A DNA stretch of 64,000 nucleotides from CAZMPJ01 sp964568455 (GCA_964568455.1 CAZMPJ010000010.1:1-64000), one strand, 5' to 3'. Shown: positions 7,591-16,381, counted from the first letter of the stretch. Made by a program: numbers and translations. The notes: generated by a model not told the origin, from the sequence alone.

Positions 7591-10269
7591 CTACTTTTTT
7601 AAAACTGCTTGGGCCGCCGCTAGCCTTGCGATCGGAACTCTGTAAGGTGAACAGCTAACATAATTCATGCCTACTTTATGACAGAACTCAACGGAAGAAG
7701 GTTCTCCTCCATGTTCTCCGCAAATACCTACTTTGAGTTTTTTATCAGTTTTTCTGCCTTTTTTAATACCCATTTCAACCAATAGTCCAACTCCAGTTTG
7801 GTCAAGAATCTGGAATGGATCAGCTTTATAAATTCCTTTTTCAACGTAAGCGGGTAAAAATTTACCAGAATCGTCTCGAGAAAGGCCCATGGTCATCTGG
7901 GTTAAGTCGTTGGTTCCAAAAGAAAAGAATTCAGCTACTTCCGCGATTTTGTCTGCGGTAAGTGCTGCTCTTGGAATTTCAATCATGGTTCCAACCAGGT
8001 AATCCACTTTTACCCCATATTTTTTCATGGCAGCCTTAGCTACTCTGCGAATAATTTGTTCCTGGTTTTTGTATTCGTTAACATCACTGATTAATGGAAC
8101 CATTATTTCTGGCTTAACACTTATTTTTTTCTTTTTAAGTGTGCAAGCTGCTTCCATAATTGCCTGGGCCTGCATTTCAGTGATTTCCGGATAAATAATT
8201 CCCAGACGACAGCCTCTATGGCCAAGCATAGGATTAAATTCATGCAAAGAATCAATCTTTTGTTTGATTTTTTCTACACTAACACCCATTTCATTGGCCA
8301 TTTCTTTTTGCTGAGCTTCTTCGTGCGGTACGAATTCATGCAACGGAGGATCTAACAAGCGAATAGTTACTGGCAAACCTTCCATAGCTTGGAAAATGCC
8401 AATAAAATCTCCTTTTTGCATAGGTAGCAGTTTAGCCAAAGCTTTTTTCCTGCCAGCCAGATCTTCAGATAAGATCATTTCTCTAACTGCTTTAATTCTG
8501 TCACCTTCGAAGAACATATGTTCAGTGCGGCAAAGCCCAATTCCTTCGGCTCCAAAACCCCGAGCTACTTTTGAGTCTTTAGGGGTGTCAGCATTAGTCC
8601 GGACGTTAAGTTTTCTAACTTTATCTGCCCAACCCATGATTGTTCCAAAATTTCCAGAAAGTCCTGGTTTAATAGTCGGAACCTGGCCTTTCATTACTTG
8701 ACCACTGCTGCCATCTAGCGAGATCCAATCACCTTCTTTAATTACAGTGCCGTTTACTTCAAATTGTTTGGCTTTGTAATTTATATTTATAGCACCGCAA
8801 CCTGCTACACAGCATTTACCCATGCCGCGGGCAACTACTGCGGCGTGAGAAGTCATTCCGCCTCGAGCAGTAAGGATACCTTGAGCAGCATCCATGCCGC
8901 CGATGTCTTCTGGTGAAGTTTCAATCCGAACCAGGATTACTTTTTTCCCGTCTTTAACCCAAGCTTCTGCTTCGTCAGCGTGGAAAACTGCTTGGCCAGT
9001 GGCTGCACCAGGAGAGGCAGGTAAGCCTTTTGCAATAACCTCTTTTTTGGCTTTAGGGTCAAACATAGGGTGAAGCAGTTGATCAAGTTGTTCTGGCGCA
9101 ATCCGTAAAAGGGCAGTATTAGTATCAATTAATTTTTCTTTTACCATGTCACAGGCAATTTTAAGTGCGGCTGCGGCAGTTCTTTTTCCCGTTCTGGTTT
9201 GCAGCATCCACAGTTTGCCTTTTTGAATGGTAAACTCAATATCCTGCATGTCGCGATAATGTTTTTCCAATTTCTTATAAATGTTTTCCAGAGTTTTATA
9301 AGGTTTTGGCATTACTTCTTGCAGGGTCTTTTGGCTTTTAGATGATTTAGTGGAGGCGTTGATGGGTTGGGGGGTTCTGATCCCTGCTACTACGTCTTCA
9401 CCTTGAGCATTGATTAAGTATTCTCCGTAGAATTTCTTTTCTCCGGTAGCAGGATTTCTGGTAAAAGCTACGCCAGTTCCAGAATCGTCTCCCATATTTC
9501 CAAAAACCATAGCCTGAACGTTTACTGCGGTTCCCCAATCACCAGGGATCTTATTGATTTGTCGGTATTTAATGGCTCTGTCAGCATTCCAAGATCCAAA
9601 TACCGCTTCAATTGCTCCCCAGAGCTGTTTCCAAGGATCTTCAGGGAAATTAATTCCTTTTCGTTTTTTAATCGCGATTTTAAAACGTTTTACTAATTCT
9701 TTTAAATCTTCAGTTTTAAGATCAACGTCTGATTTTACTCCTTTTTCTTCTTTAACTTGATCCATAATTTCTTCAAAAGGGTCAATATCGGTTTTAGTTT
9801 GAGGTTTAAGATCAAGCACTACGTCCCCATACATTTGTACAAATCTTCGGTAAGCATCCCAGGCAAAACGTTCGTTGCCTGATTGTTTAACCAGGCCTTT
9901 TACTGTTTCATCGTTGAGTCCTAAGTTTAATACTGTATCCATCATTCCAGGCATAGAGATTCTAGCGCCGGAACGAACCGATAATAAGAGGGGGTTTTTA
10001 TTATCTCCAAATTTTGCCCCCATAGTTTTTTCGATATTGATAATTCCTTTTTCAAGCTGTCCTTGTAATTCTTTGGGATATTTACGGTTCATTTTATAAT
10101 AAACCGCGCACATCTCCGTGGTAATTGTAAAACCAGCCGGAACCGGGATGCCAATATTGGACATTTCTGCCAAGTTAGCCCCTTTTCCTCCCAGCAAGTT
10201 TTTCATTGCTGACTTTCCATCCGCCTTTTTCCCGCCGAAACTGTATACGTACTTTTTCCCTTTTGCCAT
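7591..10269 (-). CDS. ppdK: pyruvate, phosphate dikinase
   Basis: A full-length (892 residues) PPDK. The ATP-grasp domain is at the N-terminus (GGKGANLAEMSNIGIPVPAGFTI), the phosphorylated His lies in GGMTSHAAVVARGMGK in the middle, and the PEP/pyruvate barrel follows (GLCRTEHMF, GHRGCRLG, FSFGTNDLTQ, GICGEHGG). It reversibly interconverts pyruvate, ATP and Pi with PEP, AMP and PPi, as in anaerobes that use PPi-linked glycolysis. It is the first gene of the minus-strand run to rpoD, and a tRNA-Ala gene lies 28 bp upstream. Confidence 0.97.
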   Translation of the reverse strand: MAKGKKYVYSFGGKKADGKSAMKNLLGGKGANLAEMSNIGIPVPAGFTITTEMCAVYYKMNRKYPKELQGQLEKGIINIEKTMGAKFGDNKNPLLLSVRSGARISMPGMMDTVLNLGLNDETVKGLVKQSGNERFAWDAYRRFVQMYGDVVLDLKPQTKTDIDPFEEIMDQVKEEKGVKSDVDLKTEDLKELVKRFKIAIKKRKGINFPEDPWKQLWGAIEAVFGSWNADRAIKYRQINKIPGDWGTAVNVQAMVFGNMGDDSGTGVAFTRNPATGEKKFYGEYLINAQGEDVVAGIRTPQPINASTKSSKSQKTLQEVMPKPYKTLENIYKKLEKHYRDMQDIEFTIQKGKLWMLQTRTGKRTAAAALKIACDMVKEKLIDTNTALLRIAPEQLDQLLHPMFDPKAKKEVIAKGLPASPGAATGQAVFHADEAEAWVKDGKKVILVRIETSPEDIGGMDAAQGILTARGGMTSHAAVVARGMGKCCVAGCGAININYKAKQFEVNGTVIKEGDWISLDGSSGQVMKGQVPTIKPGLSGNFGTIMGWADKVRKLNVRTNADTPKDSKVARGFGAEGIGLCRTEHMFFEGDRIKAVREMILSEDLAGRKKALAKLLPMQKGDFIGIFQAMEGLPVTIRLLDPPLHEFVPHEEAQQKEMANEMGVSVEKIKQKIDSLHEFNPMLGHRGCRLGIIYPEITEMQAQAIMEAACTLKKKKISVKPEIMVPLISDVNEYKNQEQIIRRVAKAAMKKYGVKVDYLVGTMIEIPRAALTADKIAEVAEFFSFGTNDLTQMTMGLSRDDSGKFLPAYVEKGIYKADPFQILDQTGVGLLVEMGIKKGRKTDKKLKVGICGEHGGEPSSVEFCHKVGMNYVSCSPYRVPIARLAAAQAVLKK

Positions 10270-10297
10270 TCTTTCGTACTTCCTTCCTTTTTTTATA

Positions 10298-10370
10298 TGG
10301 AGCCGAGGGGGATCGAACCCCTGACCTTTTGACTGCCAGTCAAACGTTCTCCCAGCTGAACTACGGCCCC
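10298..10370 (-). tRNA. tRNA-Ala, anticodon GGC
   Basis: Read on the minus strand, the 7-bp acceptor stem pairs GGGGCCG with CGGCTCC (one G-U). The anticodon arm is TTTGA-CTGGCAG-TCAAA with GGC at the anticodon, and the T arm carries GTTCGATCC. The discriminator base is A. CCA is not encoded. The gene lies between ppdK and rsfS on the same strand. Confidence 0.95.
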
Positions 10371-10431
10371 GCTTGAGTCACAAGCAAACTGTTTATTTTA
10401 GCATATAATAATGTAAGAGGAAAGGGGACGC

Positions 10432-10797
10432 TTAATGGTGAAAAATAATCGCATCCTTTTCCCAGAGTTCTTCCAGGTTATAAAATTTTCTGGAGGTTTC
10501 ACTCATGATATGAAGAACAATTGCCCCAAGATCAAGCACGATCCAGCCGGAGCTAGCCGGGCCTTCCCAGCGATGACTTTTATTTTTTTTAGCCCTTAGT
10601 TTTGTATCAACTTCTTTTTTAATGGCATCAATTTGAGGAGGGGATTGCCCAGTGCAGATAACCAAAAAATCAACCATATTGGAGGTTTTGCGAATGTCCA
10701 AGGTTTTGAGGTTGTGGGCTTTTTTATTTTTGGCAGCCTCGATAATAATATCCAGGAGGGTATTGGTATTAATTATTGACTCCTCCAAAGCCGTCAA
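10432..10797 (-). CDS. rsfS: ribosomal silencing factor RsfS
   Basis: The core KAHNLKTLDIRKTSNMVDFLVICTG, HRWEG..SSGWIVLDLG.IVLHIM and YNLEELW match RsfS/Iojap, which binds ribosomal protein uL14 and blocks subunit joining in starvation. The start is uncertain. A TTG at 10797 lies inside the upstream LCP gene. Family alignment would begin near NTLLDIIIEAA, where a strong GGAGGAG (10786-10780) stands 8 nt before an ATT codon at 10773, with no ATG, GTG or TTG in range. An AUU start at 10773 is therefore possible. It is the last gene of the yqeK-LCP-rsfS operon. Confidence 0.9.
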   Translation of the reverse strand: MTALEESIINTNTLLDIIIEAAKNKKAHNLKTLDIRKTSNMVDFLVICTGQSPPQIDAIKKEVDTKLRAKKNKSHRWEGPASSGWIVLDLGAIVLHIMSETSRKFYNLEELWEKDAIIFHH

Positions 10798-11656
10798 TAT
10801 TAGTAATTTGGTTGACTAGATTTTTTGTAGCTTCAACATCTGGTTTCCAGTAGTAAACACCGTCGATCATCATATCAAAGCCGGGGATGGTGGCCATAGA
10901 AACATGGCTGTTTTCATGGGCAGCTCTTAGTCCCAAACTTAAACCAATGGTTTGTTTTGGTGATAGGTTGGTGTGCAAATAAGAGAGCAGAGAAAGCACC
11001 ATTTGAGGTGATTTTGCAATGTTTTCTCTTTTTAACAGTTCATTGCCTAGTGCGTCTAAGAATTTTTGCTGCCGACTAATTCTTTTTAAATCTCCACCGT
11101 CGCTTCTATATCTTAAATAACCCATACACTGCTTGCCTGAAAGTTTTTGTTGTCCAGGCTGTAAATTAATATAAAGATCGCTAGCATAATCAACATAGTA
11201 CATGCGGTCTTCTACTTCAATAGGGATGCCTCCTAAATTATCAATGATTTCAATGATTCCAGAAAGGTTGATAATAATATGGTAAGGGATGTTAATGCCT
11301 AAAAATTTTTCCACGGTTTTTCTTGAGAGTTCTACTCCGCCATAAGCAAAAGCGTGATTGATTTTATCTAGGCCTTTTTCTGGAACCACTACCAGCGTGT
11401 CGCGCGGAATAGAAATTAAAGAAACCTTTTTGTTTTCTGGGTCAGAACACAATACCATAATAGTGTCAGAACGATGACCAAAGGCATCATCCACACCCAG
11501 CAGCAAGATATTGGTTTTAGGCATAATTTTAGTGGTGGGGGCTGCGCTAACAAAAACATCAAATAAAGCTAGCTTAGAAACAAGCGGGATTAAGATTCCA
11601 AGCATGATTGCGACGATAACTAAGATAATAAAGCCAATAATAAATGTTTTTTTCAT
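10769..11656 (-). CDS. LytR-CpsA-Psr family glycopolymer transferase
   Basis: The 295-residue protein has one N-terminal membrane helix (about residues 4-27) and an LCP domain with NILLLGVDD, RSDTIMVL, SLISIPRDTLV, INHAFAYGG and RYRSDGGDLKRISRQQKFL. These include the Asp and Arg residues that bind polyprenyl pyrophosphate lipids. LCP proteins attach glycopolymers to cell-wall peptidoglycan or other acceptors outside the membrane. It overlaps yqeK by 4 bases (ATGA) and rsfS follows; the yqeK-LCP-rsfS order is common in several phyla. The acceptor in a diderm is unknown. Confidence 0.9.
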   Translation of the reverse strand: MKKTFIIGFIILVIVAIMLGILIPLVSKLALFDVFVSAAPTTKIMPKTNILLLGVDDAFGHRSDTIMVLCSDPENKKVSLISIPRDTLVVVPEKGLDKINHAFAYGGVELSRKTVEKFLGINIPYHIIINLSGIIEIIDNLGGIPIEVEDRMYYVDYASDLYINLQPGQQKLSGKQCMGYLRYRSDGGDLKRISRQQKFLDALGNELLKRENIAKSPQMVLSLLSYLHTNLSPKQTIGLSLGLRAAHENSHVSMATIPGFDMMIDGVYYWKPDVEATKNLVNQITNIDGFGGVNN

Positions 11657-12225
11657 GTTTTAAGCTTTAATAAATAATAATTCCTGGTTTCAATTGTTTT
11701 ATAATAGACAGGAGCTTTATTCTTTAATAAGAATTCTAGCATAATCCTGCTTGATTCTAAAACTGCTTGGTCTAAGCTTTTTAGGGCTAAGTCTCTAAGT
11801 CGGCTTACTCCAAAAAAGCTTCTGCCTTCTTCGATGTGGTCTGACAGAAAGATGATTTTTTCTAAAGCCGTCATATTAGCACTGCCGGTGGTATGTTTTT
11901 CTATAGCAGACAAAACTGATTTATCTCTTACTTTAAATTCTTGTTTAGCAAAAATTGCGCTTAGCTCAGCATGAAAAAGCTTGGGTTCAAATTTCCTTAC
12001 TGGATCAATTTCTAGGCCATGTTTCTTAGCCTGGGCCAGGAGTTGCTTACTATTATATTTACGTGCGTAATCATGCAATAGGGCAGCAATACTGGCTTTG
12101 CTTTTTTGGACTTTATATTTGCCGGCTAAAGCAAGTGCGGTTTTTTCAACGCCGAGGGAGTGTCTAAATCTTTCATGGTCAAGGGATTTTTTGAGTTGCT
12201 CGATTATTTGTTCGCGCTTTTTCAC
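11653..12225 (-). CDS. yqeK: YqeK-type HD hydrolase (symmetrical Ap4A hydrolase)
   Basis: A 190-residue HD-domain protein with HERFRHSLGVEKTA, ALLHDYARK (HD motif), HAELSA, AIEKHTTG and FLSDHIEEGR, the set seen in YqeK enzymes that split diadenosine tetraphosphate into two ADP. nadD, its usual upstream partner, is not here. The start is GTG at 12225. A TTGACA-N18-TATAAT promoter ends 8 nt before it, so the operon transcript is probably leaderless. The gene is divergent from glmU, with overlapping promoters. Confidence 0.9.
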   Translation of the reverse strand: MKKREQIIEQLKKSLDHERFRHSLGVEKTALALAGKYKVQKSKASIAALLHDYARKYNSKQLLAQAKKHGLEIDPVRKFEPKLFHAELSAIFAKQEFKVRDKSVLSAIEKHTTGSANMTALEKIIFLSDHIEEGRSFFGVSRLRDLALKSLDQAVLESSRIMLEFLLKNKAPVYYKTIETRNYYLLKLKT

Positions 12226-12228
12226 GGT

Positions 12229-12263
12229 TTGATATTATAGTCAAATTAAATTATAATTGTCAA
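12229..12263. promoter_or_regulatory. overlapping divergent sigma70-type promoters, yqeK and glmU
   Basis: Plus strand: TTGATA (12229-12234), 17 nt, TATAAT (12252-12257), 9 nt before the ATG at 12267. Minus strand: TTGACA (12263-12258), 18 nt, TATAAT (12239-12234), 8 nt before the GTG at 12225. The two overlap almost fully, so they should exclude each other, and both transcripts look leaderless. Confidence 0.7.
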
Positions 12264-12266
12264 TCG

Positions 12267-12998
12267 ATGAAAAAACTAGCAGTGATAATTTTGGCAGCGG
12301 GTAAGGGGGTTCGGATGAAATCTGACCTGCCCAAGGTTTTTCATAAGCTGGTGGGCAAACCTTTGCTTCAGCATGTATTAGAAGTGGTGAAAAAGCTTGA
12401 CCCAGAAAAAGTATGCGTAGTAGTTGGTTACCAAAAAGAATTAATCACTGATTATTTTAAAGATTGGGGCCTTGATTTTGTGGTTCAGGCCGAGCAGCTG
12501 GGCACTGGCCATGCGGTAATGCAAGCTAAAGATTGTTTAAAAGACTTTGATGGGACAGTTTTAGTTTTAGCCGGAGACGTGCCTTTGCTTTCCGAGCAAT
12601 CCTTAAAAAAATTAGTTGAGTTTCACAAAAAACACAATGCTGCAGTTACAGACTTAACTGCCGAGCTGCCTGATGCAGGAAATTATGGTCGTATTATTAG
12701 AAAGCCCAGTGGTGAGTTAATTAAAATCGTAGAGAAAAAAGATGCTTCGGCTGAAGAGTTAAAAATCAAAGAATTTAATTCTGGCACCTTTTGTTTTGAC
12801 AAAAAAGCCCTGTTTGAGGCTTTGGCAGAAGTAAAAGCAGAAAATGTGCAGCAAGAATATTATTTAACTGATACAGTTGAAATTTGTAAAAATAAAAACC
12901 TGCCGGTTTACGCTTTTAAAATTAATAATGCCAGCGAAGTTTTAGGTGTAAACACTAAAGACCAGTTAGCTGACCTCGCCAAGCTTATCTCCTCCTAG
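12267..12998 (+). CDS. glmU: GlmU-type UDP-GlcNAc pyrophosphorylase, uridyltransferase domain only
   Basis: The 243 residues cover the nucleotidyltransferase domain: LAAGKGVRMKSDLPKV, AEQLGTGHAVMQA, LAGDVPLL, GNYGRIIR, EFNSGTFCF and LGVNTKDQL. These fit GlmU, which makes UDP-N-acetylglucosamine from GlcNAc-1-P and UTP. The C-terminal left-handed beta-helix acetyltransferase domain of standard GlmU (about 450 residues) is missing, so the acetyl step must be done elsewhere. glmM lies 9 kb away. Another sugar-1-phosphate uridylyltransferase role is possible. Leaderless start from its own promoter. Confidence 0.85.
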   Translation: MKKLAVIILAAGKGVRMKSDLPKVFHKLVGKPLLQHVLEVVKKLDPEKVCVVVGYQKELITDYFKDWGLDFVVQAEQLGTGHAVMQAKDCLKDFDGTVLVLAGDVPLLSEQSLKKLVEFHKKHNAAVTDLTAELPDAGNYGRIIRKPSGELIKIVEKKDASAEELKIKEFNSGTFCFDKKALFEALAEVKAENVQQEYYLTDTVEICKNKNLPVYAFKINNASEVLGVNTKDQLADLAKLISS

Positions 12999-13012
12999 GC
13001 CTAAAAAAGATT

Positions 13013-13093
13013 TTTCAAAATAAAGTGTCCCGACGCTTCGGTCGGGATCCCGATCCGGCGAAGCCGGCATCGGGAAAATTTCAAAATAAAGTG
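13013..13093 (+). repeat. double-hairpin element flanked by 15-bp direct repeats
   Basis: The 15-mer TTTCAAAATAAAGTG occurs at 13013-13027 and again at 13079-13093. Between them are two GC-rich hairpins: CCCGA..TCGGG, and CCCGAT-CCGGC-GAA-GCCGG-c-ATCGGG. The layout looks like a small palindromic element that inserted with target duplication, directly upstream of a sigma28-like promoter whose -35 box overlaps the right repeat. Confidence 0.6.
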
Positions 13094-13119
13094 AAATTTC
13101 CTAGAAAAGGTGCCGATAA
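13092..13119 (+). promoter_or_regulatory. sigma28-like promoter, site 3
   Basis: TGAAATTT (13092-13099), 14 nt, CGATAA (13114-13119) preceded by GC. It lies 33 nt upstream of the ATG at 13153, which has its own AAGGAG. Confidence 0.65.
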
Positions 13120-13152
13120 TAAAGTGACTCGAAAGACTAAGGAGATTAAGTA

Positions 13153-13545
13153 ATGTTGATAATGCCGGTGCTAATGAATATGGGGGCTCCCGTAAGAGTA
13201 AATGCCGCCACTGTATCAACTAAGTTAGCCGAGTTAAAATTAAAACCTTCTCGTCTTAATGGCGCGTATAGAAGATTGGTGCAACTTTCCCAGCTTCATT
13301 TTGATACTTATGAAATTTTATTGACAAATATGAGGCAGATTTTTGCCATGGATGATTTAACGTTAACTCTTTATTTGCCAGATGTTCCTTTGCTTAGTTC
13401 TATGGCCAGCAATGGAGATAAGGCACGCTTAGAAAGCTACGAATTTGCTAGAATACTGGTTCAAAAGCATCACCTTATTGATCCAGAAAAACTTGATTTA
13501 GATCTTCGTTCGTTGCCAAGCATTCTTCAGTCCAGCAGAGGATGA
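13153..13545 (+). CDS. unknown 130-residue protein of the sigma28-like group
   Basis: The start at 13153 is supported by AAGGAG upstream. The N-terminus (MLIMPVLMNMGAPVRVNAA) is hydrophobic and could be a weak signal peptide ending near VNA-A. The remainder is helical with no motif I recognise (FDTYEILLTNMRQIF, PEKLDLDLRSLPSILQ). It is a single-gene unit: it has its own sigma28-like promoter and the next gene has another. I cannot assign a function. Confidence 0.7.
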   Translation: MLIMPVLMNMGAPVRVNAATVSTKLAELKLKPSRLNGAYRRLVQLSQLHFDTYEILLTNMRQIFAMDDLTLTLYLPDVPLLSSMASNGDKARLESYEFARILVQKHHLIDPEKLDLDLRSLPSILQSSRG

Positions 13546-13561
13546 GTATTTCTAAATAAAC

Positions 13562-13589
13562 TGAAATTTTTTTAATTCCCCAACGATAA
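13562..13589 (+). promoter_or_regulatory. sigma28-like promoter, site 4
   Basis: TGAAATTT (13562-13569), 14 nt, CGATAA (13584-13589), then TAGGAG and the ATG at 13607. Same boxes and spacing as the other sites. Confidence 0.65.
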
Positions 13590-13606
13590 CTAGCTAGGAG
13601 CAAAAC

Positions 13607-16369
13607 ATGAGTTTGCGCATACCTAGTTACTTAAGATTTAACAAACGTCGTCTTACCAGGCCTTATTTTGCTAAAAGGCTACAGGCCTTAGGTTTAAAGG
13701 CAGACTGGCAAATGTTGGGTAGGTTAAGGCGTGTTGATCCAATCAATTTTGAACGCTTGATAACTTTGGTAGAAAAAGTAAAACAAGAAAGGCCTCATTT
13801 ACGCACCTTGCTTGTTGCCCGGCCAGAAACAATTCCTCTGACGATTTTGGATCGTTTTGAAAAACGTTTTGATGAAAAATTTATTTTGAGAGGAATCAGC
13901 AGCTGCGCCAGAGGAACTAAATTAGATTTGAGAGACTTACATGTAAAACTCCATAAATTGAATTGTGATCAAAACCAAGAGCTTGGGCCAAGTATGTTCC
14001 CCGGCCTTAAAAGAGATCCAAACAAATTATTAACTGCAGTGCTTAGAGAGGCGCAAGCTTTTGACCGTATTGCCGCTGATCCGAGTTCAAGCATAGAAGA
14101 TGTCTTTACTCAGATAGACAGAGGCAAAAAAGATCTTGGTTTTCTTAATGTAGCAGTTTATCGGCCAAAAGTGGATGAACCGGAAAAATGGATATTAACA
14201 AGTAGGACTGCTAATTGGACAGAAGATTTGGGTAAATATGATCCAGAAAAAGGTGGCTCCGAGCCAACTGGAACTTTAAAAAGTGTTCTTGAGGGATCAA
14301 GCCCTTTTTATTATTTAGATCTTTGTGATCGCAGTACATTTAATGCGCAGGGTATTTATTTTGATGACGAATCAGCTGCTAATGATTTTGCTCATGCTGT
14401 TGGACATAAGTCTGGTTCTGGTAAAAAAACGCGAGGCTTGCTTTATATACCTATACGATCTGGTGATTCAGGCCTTTTCTCGCGTTATGGTAATGAAGGG
14501 GTTGTTCTTTTTCACAATCAGGTAGCTAAGAGAAGAGTGCAGAAAAGCCAACCAAACCCGCCGCCTCTGTTGCCAGAAGACGAAGAAGAAGCAGAACAAA
14601 AAATGGACCTGCTGCAGCGATTTTATGTAGGAAAGATTGTAGATGCGATTGAGACAATCAGGCGTCGGGAGATGGCGGAAGCTGCAAGAGTTGAAACAGT
14701 AATGCCCCCCGAGCCACCAAAACCTTTTGGTTATCATTCTGATGATGGATCTAAATTAACTCGAGTGCAACGTTATGTTCGGCAAAGCGTTATTAAACAA
14801 ATTCGCTTAAGAGATAAGCGTAAGGTTAATCTGGAAATTATTAAACCGCCTCAAGGAATGTCAATAAAAGAATATTTTGCAAGTCAAGAAGGTGGTTTTA
14901 AGTTGTTGCAACAGGATTGCCGCATTGTATCAGCCCTTTCCACTGGGGTTAATAAAGATGCTTCCGTAGACCAATACTTGTCTGCGGCAACAGAATTGAT
15001 TATTGCCAGAGATGCCGAGACAAATGTTTTTATGGGTTATGTTGCCGCACAACCTATGCGGATATCTGGCATCCCCTCAGTATTTATATGGGGAGATTAT
15101 TCTATGCCTCAATACCATCATTTAGGTCTAGGAACAGCAATGGGGGCTGAATCGGTAAAGCAGGCAAAGAAAATGCTGGATGTGGCTAAGCATTCCAGAA
15201 TATATATTTTGTTTAGAACTTGGAATCCCGCGGCTTATAAAATAACGAAAAGGGGAGACTTTTCTCTTTTTCCTCTACCAAGCCATGATGGCACTGCTGT
15301 GTTAAGGGAGCCCACCCCAATTGAAAACAGGCTTTTTACTTATGTTGCGCAGAATTTATTGGGAACAAATATTGATGTTGATACTGCTGTTTTAGCGGGA
15401 ATGATTGAGCCTGCTTCAAAAATAAATTGGTTGGGTAAGCCAGCTATAGATACGTTTTTTAGAGAAGTTGTGAAAGTGCAAGAAGGCAGGGCATTGCTGG
15501 TTACCTCAAGAACGCCTCGCTTTTTTGAGTTATTACATCCTTTACGCGAAGTGTATATTCGTTTTGGAATTGTTTTTAAGTTGTTTCTCCGCGGTTTACC
15601 GGGAATAGGAAGAATGTTTCAATCTGAACAAACCCAGGTTGATTGGGGAAAATATTTTAAAGCTTATGATGTCTTGAGGGAATTTATTCCTTATCAACAA
15701 GTTCTTGATCGTATAGTTACATTGTTGGAATTAGATGACGCTGACTTAAAGTGTCTAGACCTTGGTTCGGGAACAGGGAACATGTCTTTAGCTGTAAAAG
15801 AAACTGGGGTAAATGTGATATCAGTTGAAAATTCTGATGGGGGAATTGCAATACATCGCCAAAAAGATGCCGAAGCAAAAATCCATAATGTTGATTTAGA
15901 TCAGGAAGAAACAGACTTTTTGCCTTTTGCAGATCACAGTATTGATCGGATAAGTGCTAATCATGTTGTTAATTATATTAAAAATAGACAGACTTTGTAT
16001 GAGGAACTAAAGAGGGTGCTAAGGCCTGATGGGATTATTGTTGCTTCGATATTAAATGAGGGGTTTAGTCCTTTAAAGGTTTTATTAGGACATATGACGC
16101 TTGAATATAAAGAATTTAGAAAAACACGTGGAATTTTTTCCTCTTTAAAGGGGGTTTATGCTAATTTTAATCGAATGAATCCTAGATTAACGGTTGTGGG
16201 AGCGGCAAACAAAGTGATTGTAGATGGGGCGGCAGGGGGGTCGTATGCTTTGCTTAACGAAAAGCAAATTAGGCAAGAATGGGAAGCTGCTGGTTTTGAC
16301 GTTATTAGCATTGAGCCTCACTATGCGGGGCAAGATTATATTGTTAAATTAAGGCCCAGGCTGGTATAA
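13607..16369 (+). CDS. large protein with GNAT-like acetyltransferase and C-terminal SAM methyltransferase domains
   Basis: The 920-residue protein has three parts. The first 430 residues are unrecognised and basic at the start. Residues about 430-560 look like a GNAT acetyltransferase (ELIIARDAETNVFMGYVA and the acetyl-CoA loop HHLGLGTAMG). Residues about 680-920 are a class I methyltransferase (CLDLGSGTGNMSLAV, then ISVENS and LKRVLRPDGIIVAS). No signal peptide is visible, so it is likely cytoplasmic. Such a fusion suggests two-step modification of one substrate, which cannot be identified. TAGGAG supports the start. It has its own sigma28-like promoter. Confidence 0.75.
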   Translation: MSLRIPSYLRFNKRRLTRPYFAKRLQALGLKADWQMLGRLRRVDPINFERLITLVEKVKQERPHLRTLLVARPETIPLTILDRFEKRFDEKFILRGISSCARGTKLDLRDLHVKLHKLNCDQNQELGPSMFPGLKRDPNKLLTAVLREAQAFDRIAADPSSSIEDVFTQIDRGKKDLGFLNVAVYRPKVDEPEKWILTSRTANWTEDLGKYDPEKGGSEPTGTLKSVLEGSSPFYYLDLCDRSTFNAQGIYFDDESAANDFAHAVGHKSGSGKKTRGLLYIPIRSGDSGLFSRYGNEGVVLFHNQVAKRRVQKSQPNPPPLLPEDEEEAEQKMDLLQRFYVGKIVDAIETIRRREMAEAARVETVMPPEPPKPFGYHSDDGSKLTRVQRYVRQSVIKQIRLRDKRKVNLEIIKPPQGMSIKEYFASQEGGFKLLQQDCRIVSALSTGVNKDASVDQYLSAATELIIARDAETNVFMGYVAAQPMRISGIPSVFIWGDYSMPQYHHLGLGTAMGAESVKQAKKMLDVAKHSRIYILFRTWNPAAYKITKRGDFSLFPLPSHDGTAVLREPTPIENRLFTYVAQNLLGTNIDVDTAVLAGMIEPASKINWLGKPAIDTFFREVVKVQEGRALLVTSRTPRFFELLHPLREVYIRFGIVFKLFLRGLPGIGRMFQSEQTQVDWGKYFKAYDVLREFIPYQQVLDRIVTLLELDDADLKCLDLGSGTGNMSLAVKETGVNVISVENSDGGIAIHRQKDAEAKIHNVDLDQEETDFLPFADHSIDRISANHVVNYIKNRQTLYEELKRVLRPDGIIVASILNEGFSPLKVLLGHMTLEYKEFRKTRGIFSSLKGVYANFNRMNPRLTVVGAANKVIVDGAAGGSYALLNEKQIRQEWEAAGFDVISIEPHYAGQDYIVKLRPRLV

Positions 16370-16370
16370 T
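16365..16370 (+). promoter_or_regulatory. extended -10 promoter of the sensor kinase gene
   Basis: TGG-TATAAT (TATAAT 16365-16370) is an extended -10 box; a weak TTGTTA lies 18 nt upstream. The box ends 11 nt before the ATG at 16382 and overlaps the end of the preceding gene. Confidence 0.55.
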
Positions 16371-16381
16371 CTATATACGCC

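Noticed and set aside
8396..8701. Open frame of 101 codons on the plus strand inside ppdK
   Set aside because: It is antisense to a highly conserved enzyme, has no ribosome site, and its product matches nothing; a shadow frame.
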